Below, one piece after another: positions 36,078 through 47,512 of a stretch of 64,000 nt of DNA. Below the pieces are notes generated by a model, which made no database searches, was not told the DNA's origin, and was given only the letters and a program-made list of their open reading frames with translations. The DNA comes from Bolinopsis microptera (Eukaryota; Ctenophora; Tentaculata; Lobata; Bolinopsidae). Numbering within the stretch: the first letter of the stretch is position 1; every line of letters starts with the position of its first letter. The stretch spans positions 3,389,096 through 3,453,095 of the forward strand of contig NC_087080.1 of the NCBI RefSeq assembly GCF_026151205.1, written 5' to 3'. A program made the translations under genes and the position numbers.

Positions 36078-36912
36078 GAGGGAGCTAGGGGTATGCGTAT
36101 CGAGGGAGCTAGGGGTATGCGTGTCGAGGGAGCTAGAGGTATGCGTGTCGAGGGAGCTAGGGGTATGCGTATCGAGGGAGCTAGGGGTATGCGTATCGAG
36201 GGAGCTAGGGGTATGCGTATCGAGGGAGCTAGGGGTATGCGTGTCGAGGGAGCTAGGGGTATGTGTGTCGAGGGAGCTAGGGGTATGCGTGTCGAGGGAC
36301 TTAGGGGTATGCGTGTCGAGGGATCTAGGGGTATGCGTGTCGAGGGAGATAGGGGTATGCGTGTCGAGGGAGCTAGGGATATGCGTGTGTAGGGAGCTAG
36401 GGGTATGCGTGTGTAGTGACTTAGTGAGCTAGGGGTATGCGTGTGTAGGGAGCTAGGGGTATGCGTGTCGAGGGAGCTAGGGGTATGCGTGTCGAGGGAG
36501 CTAGGGGTATGCGTATCGAGGGAGCTAGGGGTATACTTATCGAGGGAGCTAGGGGTATGCGTATCGAGGGAGCTAGGGGTATACGTATCGAGGGAGCTAG
36601 GGGTATGCGTGTGTAGGGAGCTAGGGGTATACGTATCGAGGGAGCTAGGGGTATGCGTGTCGAGGGAGCTAGGGGTATACGTATCGAGGGAGCTAGGGGT
36701 ATGCGTGTCGAGGGAGCTAAGGGTATGCGTGTCGAGGGAGCTAGGGGTATGCGTGTCGAGGGAGCTAGGGGTATGCGTGACGAGGGAGCTAGGATATGCG
36801 TGTCGAGGGAGCTAGAGGTATGCGTGTCGAGGGAGCTAGGGGTATGCGTGTCGCGGGAGCTAGGGGTATGCGTGTGTAGGGAGCTAGGGGTATATGCGTG
36901 TCGAGGGAGCTT
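36078..36912. repeat. 24-bp G-rich minisatellite
   Basis: About 35 units of a 24-bp repeat (CGAGGGAGCTAGGGGTATGC followed by GTGT/GTAT). The unit is a multiple of three and opens long frames reading GARGMRVE or SRELGVCV; I treat these as repeat artefacts. Sub-variants (GTGTAGGGAGC, ATACGTATCG) are interspersed, which suggests repeated internal exchange. Confidence 0.95.
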
Positions 36913-37838
36913 TAATTTCTGACGTTCCCTAAGAAAGAACTCCGTAGTAGCCCAGATTAACGAACCTCAGACCTGACTACGGCTGGCCAAGGAGAGCAAC
37001 ATCCGGTCATTTTTCCGGTTGGTTTCATTCAGTTTCCTGGACAGCTGATCTATCGGATTTGCTTTTACAACAAAGGAATTTAAAGTATTCCTCGCGGGTT
37101 CTTTGATCAGTCGTTTGTATGGAAGCTTATAGTTTATGTAATCGACGTCATTTATGAAAAAATGAACATAACCCGACTATTTTTGATCACATGACCCCAT
37201 TTACTGTATTTATCGAATAAAACGGTCACATGATTTTAGAAAGTCACAAATGAAAGAGCCATGTGATACTATAACGCTCCACATCTTAAACATGTGATTG
37301 TCTGTCACAGCGAATTACTGTCTCTTTAAATTTTGTTACTTTGTCTCTATTTGTAACTTTGAAGAGATCTTCGATGGTTTGTTCATATTTAAAGAGACAA
37401 TAAGTAACAAATTAAGATGTGGTCTTTAAAACTTGTCGAGCTATTTTCCCCATGCCTCACTGCTCACGCGTGTCTCCGTTTGTCTACTTATACTTATAGT
37501 TTAGTTTGACCGTTGAAGTTTATTTCGTTATGCTGAGGATTTTTTAAATCGTACATTTTGAAGGAGCCCAAATCGTCCGAAATTTAAACAATAATTTAAT
37601 TAATAATACTTGACCACTAATTGATCCTTGATATTCTGCTGTATTTAAATATGGTGTTTGACAACGCTTATTAAGGCTTATAAAGGTACGTATGTAAACA
37701 ATCTCATAGTGGCTGTCGCACACACTCTGATACCATTCTTGTTCATTCCCAATGAAGTTTAAACATCCTAGTGGTTACGTACTCTACACACCTAGAAACC
37801 CAGACTGAAAACAAAGAGCATCTGTCGGAGAACTTCTT
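36913..37838. other. non-coding stretch
   Basis: No gene recognised. Near 37320-37415 the phrase TGTCTCTTTAAATTTTGTTAC is echoed in inverse by AAAGAGACAATAAGTAACAAATT, a weak inverted repeat. Confidence 0.4.
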
Positions 37839-37841
37839 CTA

Positions 37842-37932
37842 AAGTGCCCTCTGCACAGGGGGACTATAGTGCAAACAAACTGCTGCTGACTGCTGCTGAC
37901 TGCACTATAGTCCCCCTGTGTCTGCTTTGGCA
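37842..37932. mobile_element. snap-back MITE with CACAGGGGGACTATAGTGCA arms
   Basis: Left arm (37842-37872, including GCACAGGGGGACTATAGTGC) and right arm (37900-37932, TGCACTATAGTCCCCCTGTG then CTTTGGCACT) fold back around a CTGCTGACTGCTGCTGAC loop. The layout, the CACAGG word and the CTGCTG loop resemble the elements at 7283 and 19589. No target duplication could be assigned. Confidence 0.65.
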
Positions 37933-37939
37933 CTCTGAA

Positions 37940-39344
37940 TCAGGGCTTTTCCCTACAACATTAACTCTTCATAAATATAAGTCTACTCTTGCCTCTTGGT
38001 GAACCATACGCTTTCGTTCAGTCAGGACTGGGATAAGACGTAAAAGCTCCTGAACAGTCCCTTAACCGCACCAGGAACATTAACACAGAAGCCTTAGCTT
38101 AGACAAGTGACGCAGGCCACCTTCTCTGCGCTTGGGTTAACTTTAATGGGCTCCATGACACTGCTCATTTGGGAGTTTAGGAGGGAGTGCTGCGGCGACC
38201 CTGAGTTTGCTAAGACATCTCGGCTTAGGGTTCGTCCACCGATTGTACAAATCTACGTTTGTTATCAAGCTTTCTGTGATTACTCCTTAAGGATAGTGTT
38301 AAATTAAACTCTACCCTAATGAAATTGACGTCACCACTAAAATCTGTTAACCATGTTGTCTGCACAAGAAAGATTTTATGTGAATATTCACTTTTCAATG
38401 AGATCAGTTGCACAGCGCAATCCTTTTTTTTATAGAATCATTTGAAAACTTATAAAGATATTTCTCAGCCAACAAATCTCTTGTGCAGTGAGTCTTTTTG
38501 CAAATATGTTATCTCAATCTGCAATGTGAATGCAGTGAAAGGACATGAAGCTAAGTTATCTGCATTTATAACCGCTTTATTTAAATCGTTTAGGAAACTA
38601 GGTACAGCTGTACGTGAAACTGTTGTGGAATTTAGCTTGAGGTTGTAGGTCTTTCACGCCTACAAAATCCAGAAAAATGTTTTGTCAGGCCTCAGCTTTC
38701 CACCCCTTTCCATAAGAATACAATTTTTAACAGACATATTTTTCATGGAAATATTCCGCCGTTCCTGTCTGCACAAAATTGTATGTTGTCTGCACATTAA
38801 ACATTTCTCAAGTCATGGACGTCACTTTTATATTCGAATTTAATTGTAATTTTAATTGGAAGTTAATGAAGTGTACCTTGATAATAGCCGATAATTGTTC
38901 TGAATTTCTTGTTCGCACGTTGTTGCTACGAAGGAGAAACTGCTCTTTGTAGCAAAGATACATTTCAATCCAGTTATATACAATGAATGTGAAAATCTAA
39001 TCAGGATATTAGTAAGTTAGTAGCATCTGATTTGACACGTCGAAAAGCTCTGCAGTCTGCACTGGTCATTCTCATAAAAGTTGTGTGAGCTGTACATGAG
39101 CCTTCATCTTCATCTTCATAGTTAGGAAGATACTCGTTATTACTTTCGTCTGTTAACTGTTTGCACTGACTACTGGATTAATGATACTTACAGTAAGTAT
39201 TTAAATCAATCTTAAATTATTGTGGTAAATCGCTGACAACGAATTACCATCAACCATTAATGATAAATTATCATCGCTTGCCAAATAACATAACGTAACT
39301 TTTCCCCCACCTTTCTAATTTCCTCAACCCTGCCAACTCATATC
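37940..39344. other. non-coding stretch
   Basis: Short open frames at 38107-38307 and 38442-38648 carry no motif, and their splice contexts are weak. Nothing else is recognised. Confidence 0.4.
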
Positions 39345-39566
39345 CTACATAATGTCATTATAATGCTTGGAAGTCAACCAGCATACAATGCTCTTATGCT
39401 GATTAGTCAAGACAGGAATCCGGCTTGCAGTCAGCCATTTCCTTCTGTTGACACTTGGTGACAGTTCCCAACTGGAACACTTGCCAGGATTCACGTAACC
39501 TTCACGCATAATTAATGTTGATTCTGAGTGGAGTTGGGTTAAAAACATATAAGAGATACGATGATT

Positions 39567-39610
39567 TAACTTGTAGAAGCTTTCAATAAACATGTGTTAA
39601 TCGTCGTCAG
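39567..39610 (-). ncRNA. degenerate hammerhead-ribozyme-like motif of the Penelope element
   Basis: On the minus strand CTGACGA (39610-39604) fits the CUGANGA core box. It is followed by a 19-nt arm, then GAAA (39584-39581). Stem III is good: AGCTT, loop CTAC, AAGTT, leading to a UA cleavage-type site at 39568-39567. Stem II (GATTAAC, loop ACAT, GTTTATT) has one G-U, one U-U mismatch and an extra C next to the core. Stem I pairing is not convincing. The location just after a Penelope reading frame supports the call; activity is doubtful. Confidence 0.4.
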
Positions 39611-39723
39611 CTGAATGTGATGTGGTGGACAATGCTTATATGTGATTGAGTGGTGTCAGGGATGGAGGGTGGGGGAGGTGTGGGTGGGAAAGTGAAAAAT
39701 TACAGTACAATGTCAATAAAAAT

Positions 39724-41202
39724 TTAGTCTTCTGTTGAGGTTGAGAAGGAAATGCCAGATGGTCTGGACTTTAAGGATTTGGCAATTTTAGGAAGAATGG
39801 GGTCCCAGAGGGAACTACATTTGGGTGCGCGGTCTGTTCTGTTCATAGCTGGTTGTCGTATTTGTATAGCTGCGTGTTCTGTGAGGTCAAGTTGGGAGCG
39901 TGAGGTGAGGGATTTGAGGACTTCGATGTTGTTCCAGGAGATGGTGTGGCCGGTGGTCAGGGCATGATGTGCAGGAGCTGATTTGATTCTGTCTGTGGAT
40001 TCGTCGATGGCGTTGTTGAGTCTGTAACATCGTTCGTGTTCTTTCATGCGGTGGACCAAGGGTCTGTAGGTCTGTCCGGCGTATTTGGAGGGGCACTGTG
40101 AGCAGGAAATTTCGTAGATGGTGTTGGGAGTGAGGTGAGTAGGGGGTGTGGTCTTCGTTTTGGTGAGGAGGTTGCGGAGGGTGGTAGCAGAGGAGTGGGT
40201 GACTTTGATGTCGTGTTGTCCGAGTATCTTGGAGATGGGTTTGGATAGGGAGGGATGGAAAGGAAGAGAAACACTAAGGGCATGTTCACGGGTCTGTCGG
40301 TTGAATGAGGCTAGGGATTGGTGGCGAGAGGGGTTGGTGAATTTCCGTTGTACTTCGTGCATGATGGTGGTGATGCGGTGAGGAGGGAAGCCGTTCTGGA
40401 GGCAAACGTGTCGTACTGTCTGGAGTTCGTCGTCAAGGTGTTGGGGTGAGCAGATGTTGTGGGCTCTTCTGGTCAGTGATCGGATGACTGCGTTCTTAGA
40501 TGAGTTGGTGGTGCAGGAGGAGTACTTGGTGTAGAGGTTGGTGTGGGTGGGTTTTCTGTAGACTGATGTGGATTTGTCAGGGTGGATGAGAACGTCAAGG
40601 AAGGGTATAGTTCCGTCTGTAGAGGGATGTTCTTGGGTAAAGTTGAGGTCTTCAGTAAGGGAGTTAAGGAATGTAAGGAAGGATTCTGCGTGGTTTCTGT
40701 CTCTGAAAGATCCAAGGCCGTCGTCAACGAAATGGGAGTAAGTGTTCGGAGGGTCAGGACATGAGGATAAAGCTAAGGTCTCGATTTCAGCAAGGCGGAT
40801 TTCAGCTAGTTCAACAATGAGGGGGGATCCCATTGTACCACCTTCGTCTTGGGAGTAGAAGGAGCCGTTGAATTCAAGGTATGAGTTGTCAAGGCAAAAG
40901 TTGATAAGGGAGCCTATGGTGGTGGTGGTGACATTGGAGGGAAGACGAGAGGGGTTCTGTTCAAAGGAGGAGATGACAGTTTTGAGGGCTAGGCGCATGT
41001 CACAGGAGGTGTACAAGGATTGGACGTCTAAGGAGGCGTGGTAGTGGAAGGAGGGATTGAGAGAGGAGTCGAATAATGTTGATTGTTTGCAGAAGGTTAT
41101 TTGATAATGGGTGTCGCTAATGTGAATATTTGTCGAGCTTATGTGAATATTGCATTGATAATATCCGGATTTCGGACCAGCTTTGTCTTGGCTATTTAGC
41201 AT
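39724..41202 (-). pseudogene. Penelope-like reverse transcriptase with GIY-YIG endonuclease, truncated
   Basis: This 492-residue open frame has RT motif A as SLDVQSLYT (57-65), a GGTMGSPL motif at 121-128, and the catalytic motif as HFVDDGLG (157-164, FVDD instead of the usual YxDD). The GIY-YIG nuclease lies at the C-terminal end: IYEISC (362-367), YAGQT (374-378), HRMKEH (384-389) and a later Glu/Asn tract (EHAAIQIRQPAMN, about 442-454). The first ~50 residues do not resemble RT, and the N-terminal RT fingers are absent. Full-length relatives are several hundred residues longer. No stop or frameshift interrupts the remaining part, so the insertion looks fairly recent. Confidence 0.85.
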
Positions 41203-41694
41203 TTGTTCTGTAAGAAAACCATTAAACCATATCTGCTCCTGTTCACGTTCATTAGTTTATTATTTTGAGACAAGTCACGTCCTATTTTTTAAACAAGCCT
41301 GTCTAATTCTCTGGTCTTATTACTGGGACTTCGTTTGCATTTCATCTGGCTGAGAGCGATCTGGCATTAAAAGAAAGTTTCAGTTTAGACTAAGAACATT
41401 TAATTTGGATTTACTCGGGAAATTTGTATTTGATTGTGATACCTTTGCGGTTAATTATCAAAGATTATTGTATAATCTGCGTGATTGGCTAATTATGTGC
41501 TAATTTCACATAGCTTTTCCAGTAATTGCCAAGGAATATTAGCGCTAGTAACTACGTTCTAACAGTCAGCGTTGTAACTATTAGTAATAGTAATTATTAT
41601 TAACTATATTAGTAACCACACCAGTACACCTATATACCATAGCAGGTATAATAAATAATAAATATAAAGGCTACATAGTAGCTTACGTTTTCAG

Positions 41695-41767
41695 AGAGAT
41701 GTCTTTCGACCAAGATAGCATTAGCACAGCGATGATGCTACCTTTCTTCTGGCAGTTCAAACTTATT
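41695..41767 (+). CDS. possible coding exon, unknown protein
   Basis: An acceptor (TTACGTTTTCAG, ending 41694) precedes AGAG and an ATG at 41699 that opens MSFDQDSISTAMMLPFFWQF, KLI. The frame ends exactly at the donor GTGAGT (41768). Both splice sites are good. No family is recognised. Confidence 0.45.
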
Positions 41768-41774
41768 GTGAGTA

Positions 41775-42615
41775 TATCCTTCTATATCAAAAAAGTGTGC
41801 CATACCCAATAAATAGTTCTGTCATTATTGAATAAAAGTTCTAAACAAGGGATAGTTAAAAACAACACCCAGGTTTAATCTTTTCCTGAAACAAATAACT
41901 AGATACCAAAAACTTCATTGCAATTTCTGCCAATATCTCTTGCCATAAGCTAAATTATGGAGATAATACAGATCAAAAATAGTATTCATATAATAGTCAT
42001 AGCAACCTATAATTGTTATCACAGCTACGAAATACTTGTTTAATAGCACTCAAATTAATTATCAAAGCGACTAAATACTTGTTTGAAAAAGCGTTTAACG
42101 TTATTGCATGCAGTGGATGGTCTTTATAAAACTTCTCATGTAAATTTATGTTCATTCATTTCTTGGTTCTTATTTACCTTTGCAGTGTTCATGAGTCAGT
42201 TCAGATGGCTTGAACTTGATCTTTAGATTTTTGTTTTTTTTTTCGGTTATAAAACAACGAAATTATGCTAATTATTGTTATTATTATACTCAATACTCAA
42301 ACTTTTAATAAACATAACCCCAAAATAACGTAACCATTTATTAAACACAAATCTTACCCCCACCACTAAACCCTAAATTAACCACAGTAAGTAGTAACAG
42401 TTAACTTAATTGATTAATATAATACAGATTATTGATTCTTTAGTGTAGATTAATTTTACTTTTTTATATTTACTTAGAGTGAAGGATCAACCATAATTCA
42501 TTGATATTGTTGAATTATAATATGATTAATATAATGTTAATTGATGTATTTGTAATATGCTATTGATGCACATGCCACGGGCCACCCCATCGGGGGTTTA
42601 CTACTACCCACTCAC
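41775..42615. other. non-coding stretch, possible intron
   Basis: AT-rich, nothing recognised. Confidence 0.4.
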
Positions 42616-42779
42616 CAACGGTGACGTTATCTTCGCAGTAACCACAACAACGGTGACGTTATCTTCGCAGTAACCACAGCAACGGTGACGTTATCTTCGC
42701 AGTAACCACAGCAACGGTGACGTTATCTTCGCAGTAACCACAGCAACGGTGACGTTATCTTCGCAGTAACCACATCAAC
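42616..42779. repeat. 32-bp tandem array with TGACGTTA and AACCACA words
   Basis: Five nearly identical 32-bp units (CAACGGTGACGTTATCTTCG then CAGTAACCACAG), starting at 42616, 42648, 42680, 42712 and 42744. Each unit carries a CRE-like TGACGTTA and a Runx-like AACCACA word. A regulatory role is speculation. Confidence 0.9.
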
Positions 42780-42784
42780 GTAAT

Positions 42785-45700
42785 AACACATCGTGACAGC
42801 ACGTGTTACTAGGCCGTGTCCGCCGATTTATAGCATTAACGCCAGGTGGTAGGGGGTGTACTAGTAACCTTTAACATAGAGAGAGAGAGGAGCAGCTTTC
42901 AGGTGCCACAAAACGGGGTTTTGTCTCGTAATAAGGGGGACAATATCGGCTGATTATTGGGGTCTGGGAGGGTACGAGGGGGTCGTTCTGATCCAGGGTT
43001 ATCAAGCCCTCCCATACGTATTGAGAAATCTCCGTTTATTTCCCCTGCCGGGTACAGGGCCCTTCACTTAGTCCTACTAACGCTTACTACAAGGTTTAGT
43101 TATGGGGCCACAATGCACCTTGTGTCGAGTCAAGTTTCGCACTGGATTGCATGAGGAATGTAAATGTCCATGTAGTCCATGTTCTCGTATATCTTTATAT
43201 ATTTCTTAAATTTCAATCTTGCTTAGTTTCAGTTTTTACTAGTTTAACAGAGCCACCTCATCTATATTTCTATATTCTATTACTCCGCTCCACGCGGACC
43301 CTTGTCTACTAGGCTAGCACCTTACTCGTTATACGACATTAATGTGACAGATAAAAGGGAGATGGCGTATCAAATACCTAACCGGGGTCAGTAACAACTC
43401 TTACCACTTCCATCCCACTAACGACGTAACGTCTAAAAGAGTCGTAAAGTCACTTCCATTAAAAACAGTCATTAGTTCATAGGACCACTCCGACTAGGAC
43501 AGCTTTCGTTTCAAACTCCACCTCTTTTTCCTTCTCGGCATTAGTTTCTACCGGCTGGCGTGGTGGTGGTTGTGTCAATAATAAAGCTGCAACTCTCATC
43601 ATGGTGTAGGAGCACTGTCTGACAATTCAATAATTTATTGTAATTTAACAAAGTCTCGTTAGTATTTGTTGTCGGTCCCAATGAAATCGCCTTAGTGTCG
43701 TTTGACCGGGATATGAGCTAATAGACAAGAGGCTTGCATTAATTTAGACTTTTGGTCGATACTCGATATTAATTAATTAGACTCGTGCTGATTATCAATA
43801 ATTAAGTAAGATCGCAGGTCAGGCCTAGTATCAAGTATTAGTTAGGGATATTTGCGTTGCAAATTCTGTGCTACTGTAACAATCAAGACGTTTGCAGGAG
43901 CTATACGACTATCATATTTGATAATTACAAAAATATTACGAGTATATAAATATGATTAACTTTATTGTAGGTTGAAAATTTCCATAGTTCGACAAATACG
44001 ATACGGTCATTAGATTTTGTCGGTATGAAAAATTCGGTTTTTCAATTTTGTATACAATTTGGCCAATCATGAGCAATATTATAAATTGCATTAAAAATTA
44101 ATATCTGACCTTAATTCTGAATATTCAAGTTTAAGAAATTTTGAGGATCTCTTGAAACTTTAAACTTAGAGATTTAGCCATTAAAAGGAAGAAGTGGTAA
44201 GAACTTTAATTAACAGACAGGATTCGTTTTGATTTAATTGCACTTCCTAAAAGTTAGCGCAGAGCTGGCTTTTCTACGTTAGTTTTCTGTCTAATAATAA
44301 TGCATGAAATATATAGTAAGATAGTAATACATGAAATAAAATTTAAAATAGCATTTTATATCCCACTCATTATATCAACCACAAATACTAATACACAAAC
44401 AAAATCGGATTTTCTAAGAAAAATAGGCATAATTTTACAAAGGGATACCTTATATCGATCGTCTGCTGTTCACATTTTTTACATTAGTAACGTATTCATG
44501 TCTAACTTGATTAAATTTAATATGAAAAATCACAACTAGCGCTTAATGCTTATAGTCGAACTATGAAAATTCCCCTGATTTTGCACTGGGTTACTATTTT
44601 TAACCGGAAACTAGTTATCTGCACTTGTTACAAATAGCGACCGTTGCCGCTAGAAGCCGTCAGTCGTATCTATTGACAACCGTTTCCATGACTACGTCGG
44701 GTCATAATCAGTACACTTTTCCTACCGTACCTGCATGATCACTTCAAATAAGCTTCTTATTGCGCTTAATGATAATCGCGGCGATAAAGATTATTCCGTA
44801 ATTTGAAGATAACTGCTTTTAGTTTTACAAGTTTACAATCTTCTCACTCCAGCTCCTATCACAGCATTAAGCAGCTGTTATTACGATTGCTTCCAACAAG
44901 CAGTTTACATTGTTCTAAGTTAATTACGACTCAGAAGTAAAAACTATTGTCAACATTAACGATTGGCGACGGTTGACAAGTAAATAAGTACTAAAGTACT
45001 AACAGTTCGACCGGATAAAACTGAACACGATCGTTGCTGCAACCAGTTGTTGCTTAACTTGTCGAATAAAAGTTAACGATGACCTAGCACGCAGTATTTA
45101 ACGACTGACGGTTTTGCTATTTTTTGGGGTTAAATAATGATGTTCTGTACAATTGGGTTTACCGATGGATTTCGTCTGAAATGTCTTTGTAGGCAATTTA
45201 ATAGTTTTATGTAATTTCCACGACTGTTCATTACCACTGTTTATCCCGATCTGTCACTATTCCGATTCGTGCCTGTCGGCGAGTTGAGCCAATTTGCCGA
45301 GTTTCGTTGACTCCACGAACGTAACAAATAAACATTACAAAGCTTATTCTTTATGATGGCGTTTAGGAGAGGTGTGAGTTCTTCCACTCCTCGGTTGTTG
45401 TGTTCAATTAGGTTATCATTTATTATAGCATTTAACATTCTTTCCTATCATTTAATATGATCACTCAGCACTACTGAATCATACCTATACATTTTCTAAA
45501 TACATACTATCGTAACATACAATAAAAGTTTCAAGTTGCGTGCATTTAGCTATCTTGACATATTTATCAACCACCCGACAATGTATCTCTCTTGTCAGCT
45601 CATTAATTATAATGCAAATTGTTTATTTACCGTGTTGAGTATAATATATTCACCTTTATTTTACCTAGATTTGTTTTCGTTCGGGGCAAACCAATGCACC

Positions 45701-46070
45701 ATTCAGCATGCAGCCCACATGCCACTAACCTAATTCATCACTTTCACGTCATGTGGTTACGCGCGTGATGGTGCACGTGCCAATTTTGTATAAACAAACA
45801 CAGATGTCGCTAGATTAGTTCAGTAGCATTAAATAACCTTTTGTTTATACTTGTAGTTTAACGAATCATTGTGTGGACTCAGTTTTGTGAACTTTGAGAG
45901 CAACAAATTGTGTGCTTCTGAAAAGTTCAAATTGAAGGAGATACCCTTGGGGACCTCAAACTCGAAACCTGCAGCAGCAAAAAAGGACTAATTCTCTTGT
46001 GCGGTGTAGCAAAAGAACACTTCTGCCCTGATATTGAAAAGATCTTGAGAAAAGCAGGAGGATCTGCAAG
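42785..46070. other. non-coding stretch and presumed 5' region of the next gene
   Basis: No element or gene recognised in 3.3 kb. The last ~200 bases before 46073 are less AT-rich and could be 5' UTR of the exon that follows. Confidence 0.4.
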
Positions 46071-46072
46071 CG

Positions 46073-46381
46073 ATGGTAAACAAGGCGGAGTACAAAGTCC
46101 TGGTATCTGAGGACGATGATTCAGCAGGGGAAGAGGAAGTGAACCCTAGATACAGCAGAGAGTTATCCCACCCATTATCCGACTGTAGCAGTGACAGTGA
46201 GCACGATCACAGTGCAGACGACAGACACACTTCTCCTGCAAACAATGGCAACAACTCCTTGAGAACTCCTGATTATAGATCTCCTGAGAGGGCTGTGAGC
46301 AGGCAGGACGCGGACATCTTAATTTGTGGGGGTAGTTTCGCGGGGAGAGAGGCTGACTTCGAGCACAACCATGTTCTAGGT
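46073..46381 (+). CDS. probable first coding exon, acidic Ser-rich N-terminus of unknown protein
   Basis: ATG at 46073 opens 103 codons ending in phase 0 at the donor GTAAGT (46382). The sequence is highly polar and acidic: SEDDDSAGEEEV, then DCSSDSEHDHSADD, then TPDYRSPERAVSRQDADI, then a less polar end (LICGGSFAGREADF). This looks like a disordered cytosolic or nuclear N-terminus ahead of a folded domain in later exons. It is the best exon candidate in the window. I do not recognise a family. Confidence 0.6.
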
Positions 46382-46589
46382 GTAAGTATTATCTTTATTC
46401 TTAGTTATTGTTGTAATAATATGAAGTTTCGTGCTTCATCACAAAATGTATGTTGACGCACATATTAGAGAATTAAAAATGGTAATTAACAGTGGATTGA
46501 TCATGTTAGTAGTGATTGAATTGCCTTGATTAACAGCTCAGGTACGGAACATGGCGTCAACATTAATCAACTCTTCAATGGTAAAATTA

Positions 46590-46632
46590 TGGCACATAAC
46601 TCATCATAATGGCACATAACTCATCATAATGG
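46590..46632. repeat. 20-bp tandem duplication
   Basis: GGCACATAACTCATCATAAT occurs twice in tandem inside the presumed intron. Confidence 0.85.
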
Positions 46633-46858
46633 CTTAATATAATGTTATCACAGCTTTTGTATTTATGCAGATGGTGTCGATCATATATTTCCTGAATTGA
46701 TTTGTTATAGAACATTCCTATTTTCCTCAATGCCTCACTTCTGCACTCGTTATTGATAACTTTATGTGATAGTAATTAGTATAATTAGTAATTAGTGCTT
46801 TAGTGTACATGGTTTTTCTTTATGTAGACTTACAGAACGAACCTTTACTTGTTAAATA

Positions 46859-47245
46859 CCTTACGAGACAAATTTAGAAGGTACCAAAGTCGGTGGTTTT
46901 CCGAACAAAAACACAATATTTTCGGACTACCAAAATTTAGGTCAACATCATTATTTTCCCCAAATTATTTTTCACGTATTTTCTTTAATTATTAATATAG
47001 TAAGTTATAAATATGATTCATGACGGTTGGACACGTTCCATTAGAAGTCAGCAAGCTTTATTTTATTGATTTTCTCAAATATTGGGTTTTATTTTTGTAA
47101 CATGAAGAAATGAAAAAAATCCCAAAGTACAATGATTTAATTTGGGGTACGAAATGCGGTGGTTTTCGGCAGAAAATCCCATATTTTCGTTCCCAAATCA
47201 TTTAGGTCACCGGAATTATGTCGAATATAAATATGTCTCGTAAGG
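46859..47245. mobile_element. terminal-inverted-repeat element with 6-bp flanking repeat
   Basis: CCTTACGAGACAAATTTA at 46859 is mirrored by TAAATATGTCTCGTAAGG ending 47245, and both are flanked by TAAATA (46853-46858 and 47246-47251). Interior halves also echo each other in inverse (GGTGGTTTTCCG..., TTTCGGACTACC). No coding capacity, so it is a non-autonomous element. The flanking repeat is AT-rich and may be partly chance. Confidence 0.65.
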
Positions 47246-47512
47246 TAAATAATAAAATGCCAGAAACTTTTTTGTCGGCTGACACAAAGGCAAATTTAGT
47301 AACTTTATACAGGGAAGAAAAGGATACCTATTGAGTATTTAAGATCATTCGCTAGGATTACAATTTACGATTACAAACTTTCAAAATTTGTCTCGACGAT
47401 CGTGCAGCAAAATTGAATCCTGATACTGATACTGATAAATGTATGCTGAATAGACACACCTGTCGCTAACAAGTAAAGCATCACTTAAAAATGCTATCAG
47501 TTATTCAGTTTG

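Larger units (their letters stand above)
39345..41202 (-). mobile_element. Penelope-like retroelement, 5'-truncated
   Basis: The minus-strand element consists of a coding frame (41202 to 39724) and a 3' region to about 39345 that holds a hammerhead-like motif. Penelope-like elements pair a reverse transcriptase with a GIY-YIG endonuclease and often carry hammerhead motifs in their terminal repeats, which matches this layout. The coding frame begins inside the RT domain, so the 5' part is missing. Exact ends and target duplication were not determined. Confidence 0.8.

Noticed and set aside
36069..36922. Several overlapping frames of GARGMRVE or SRELGVCV type
   Set aside because: Products of the 24-bp minisatellite read in different phases; none extends into unique coding sequence.
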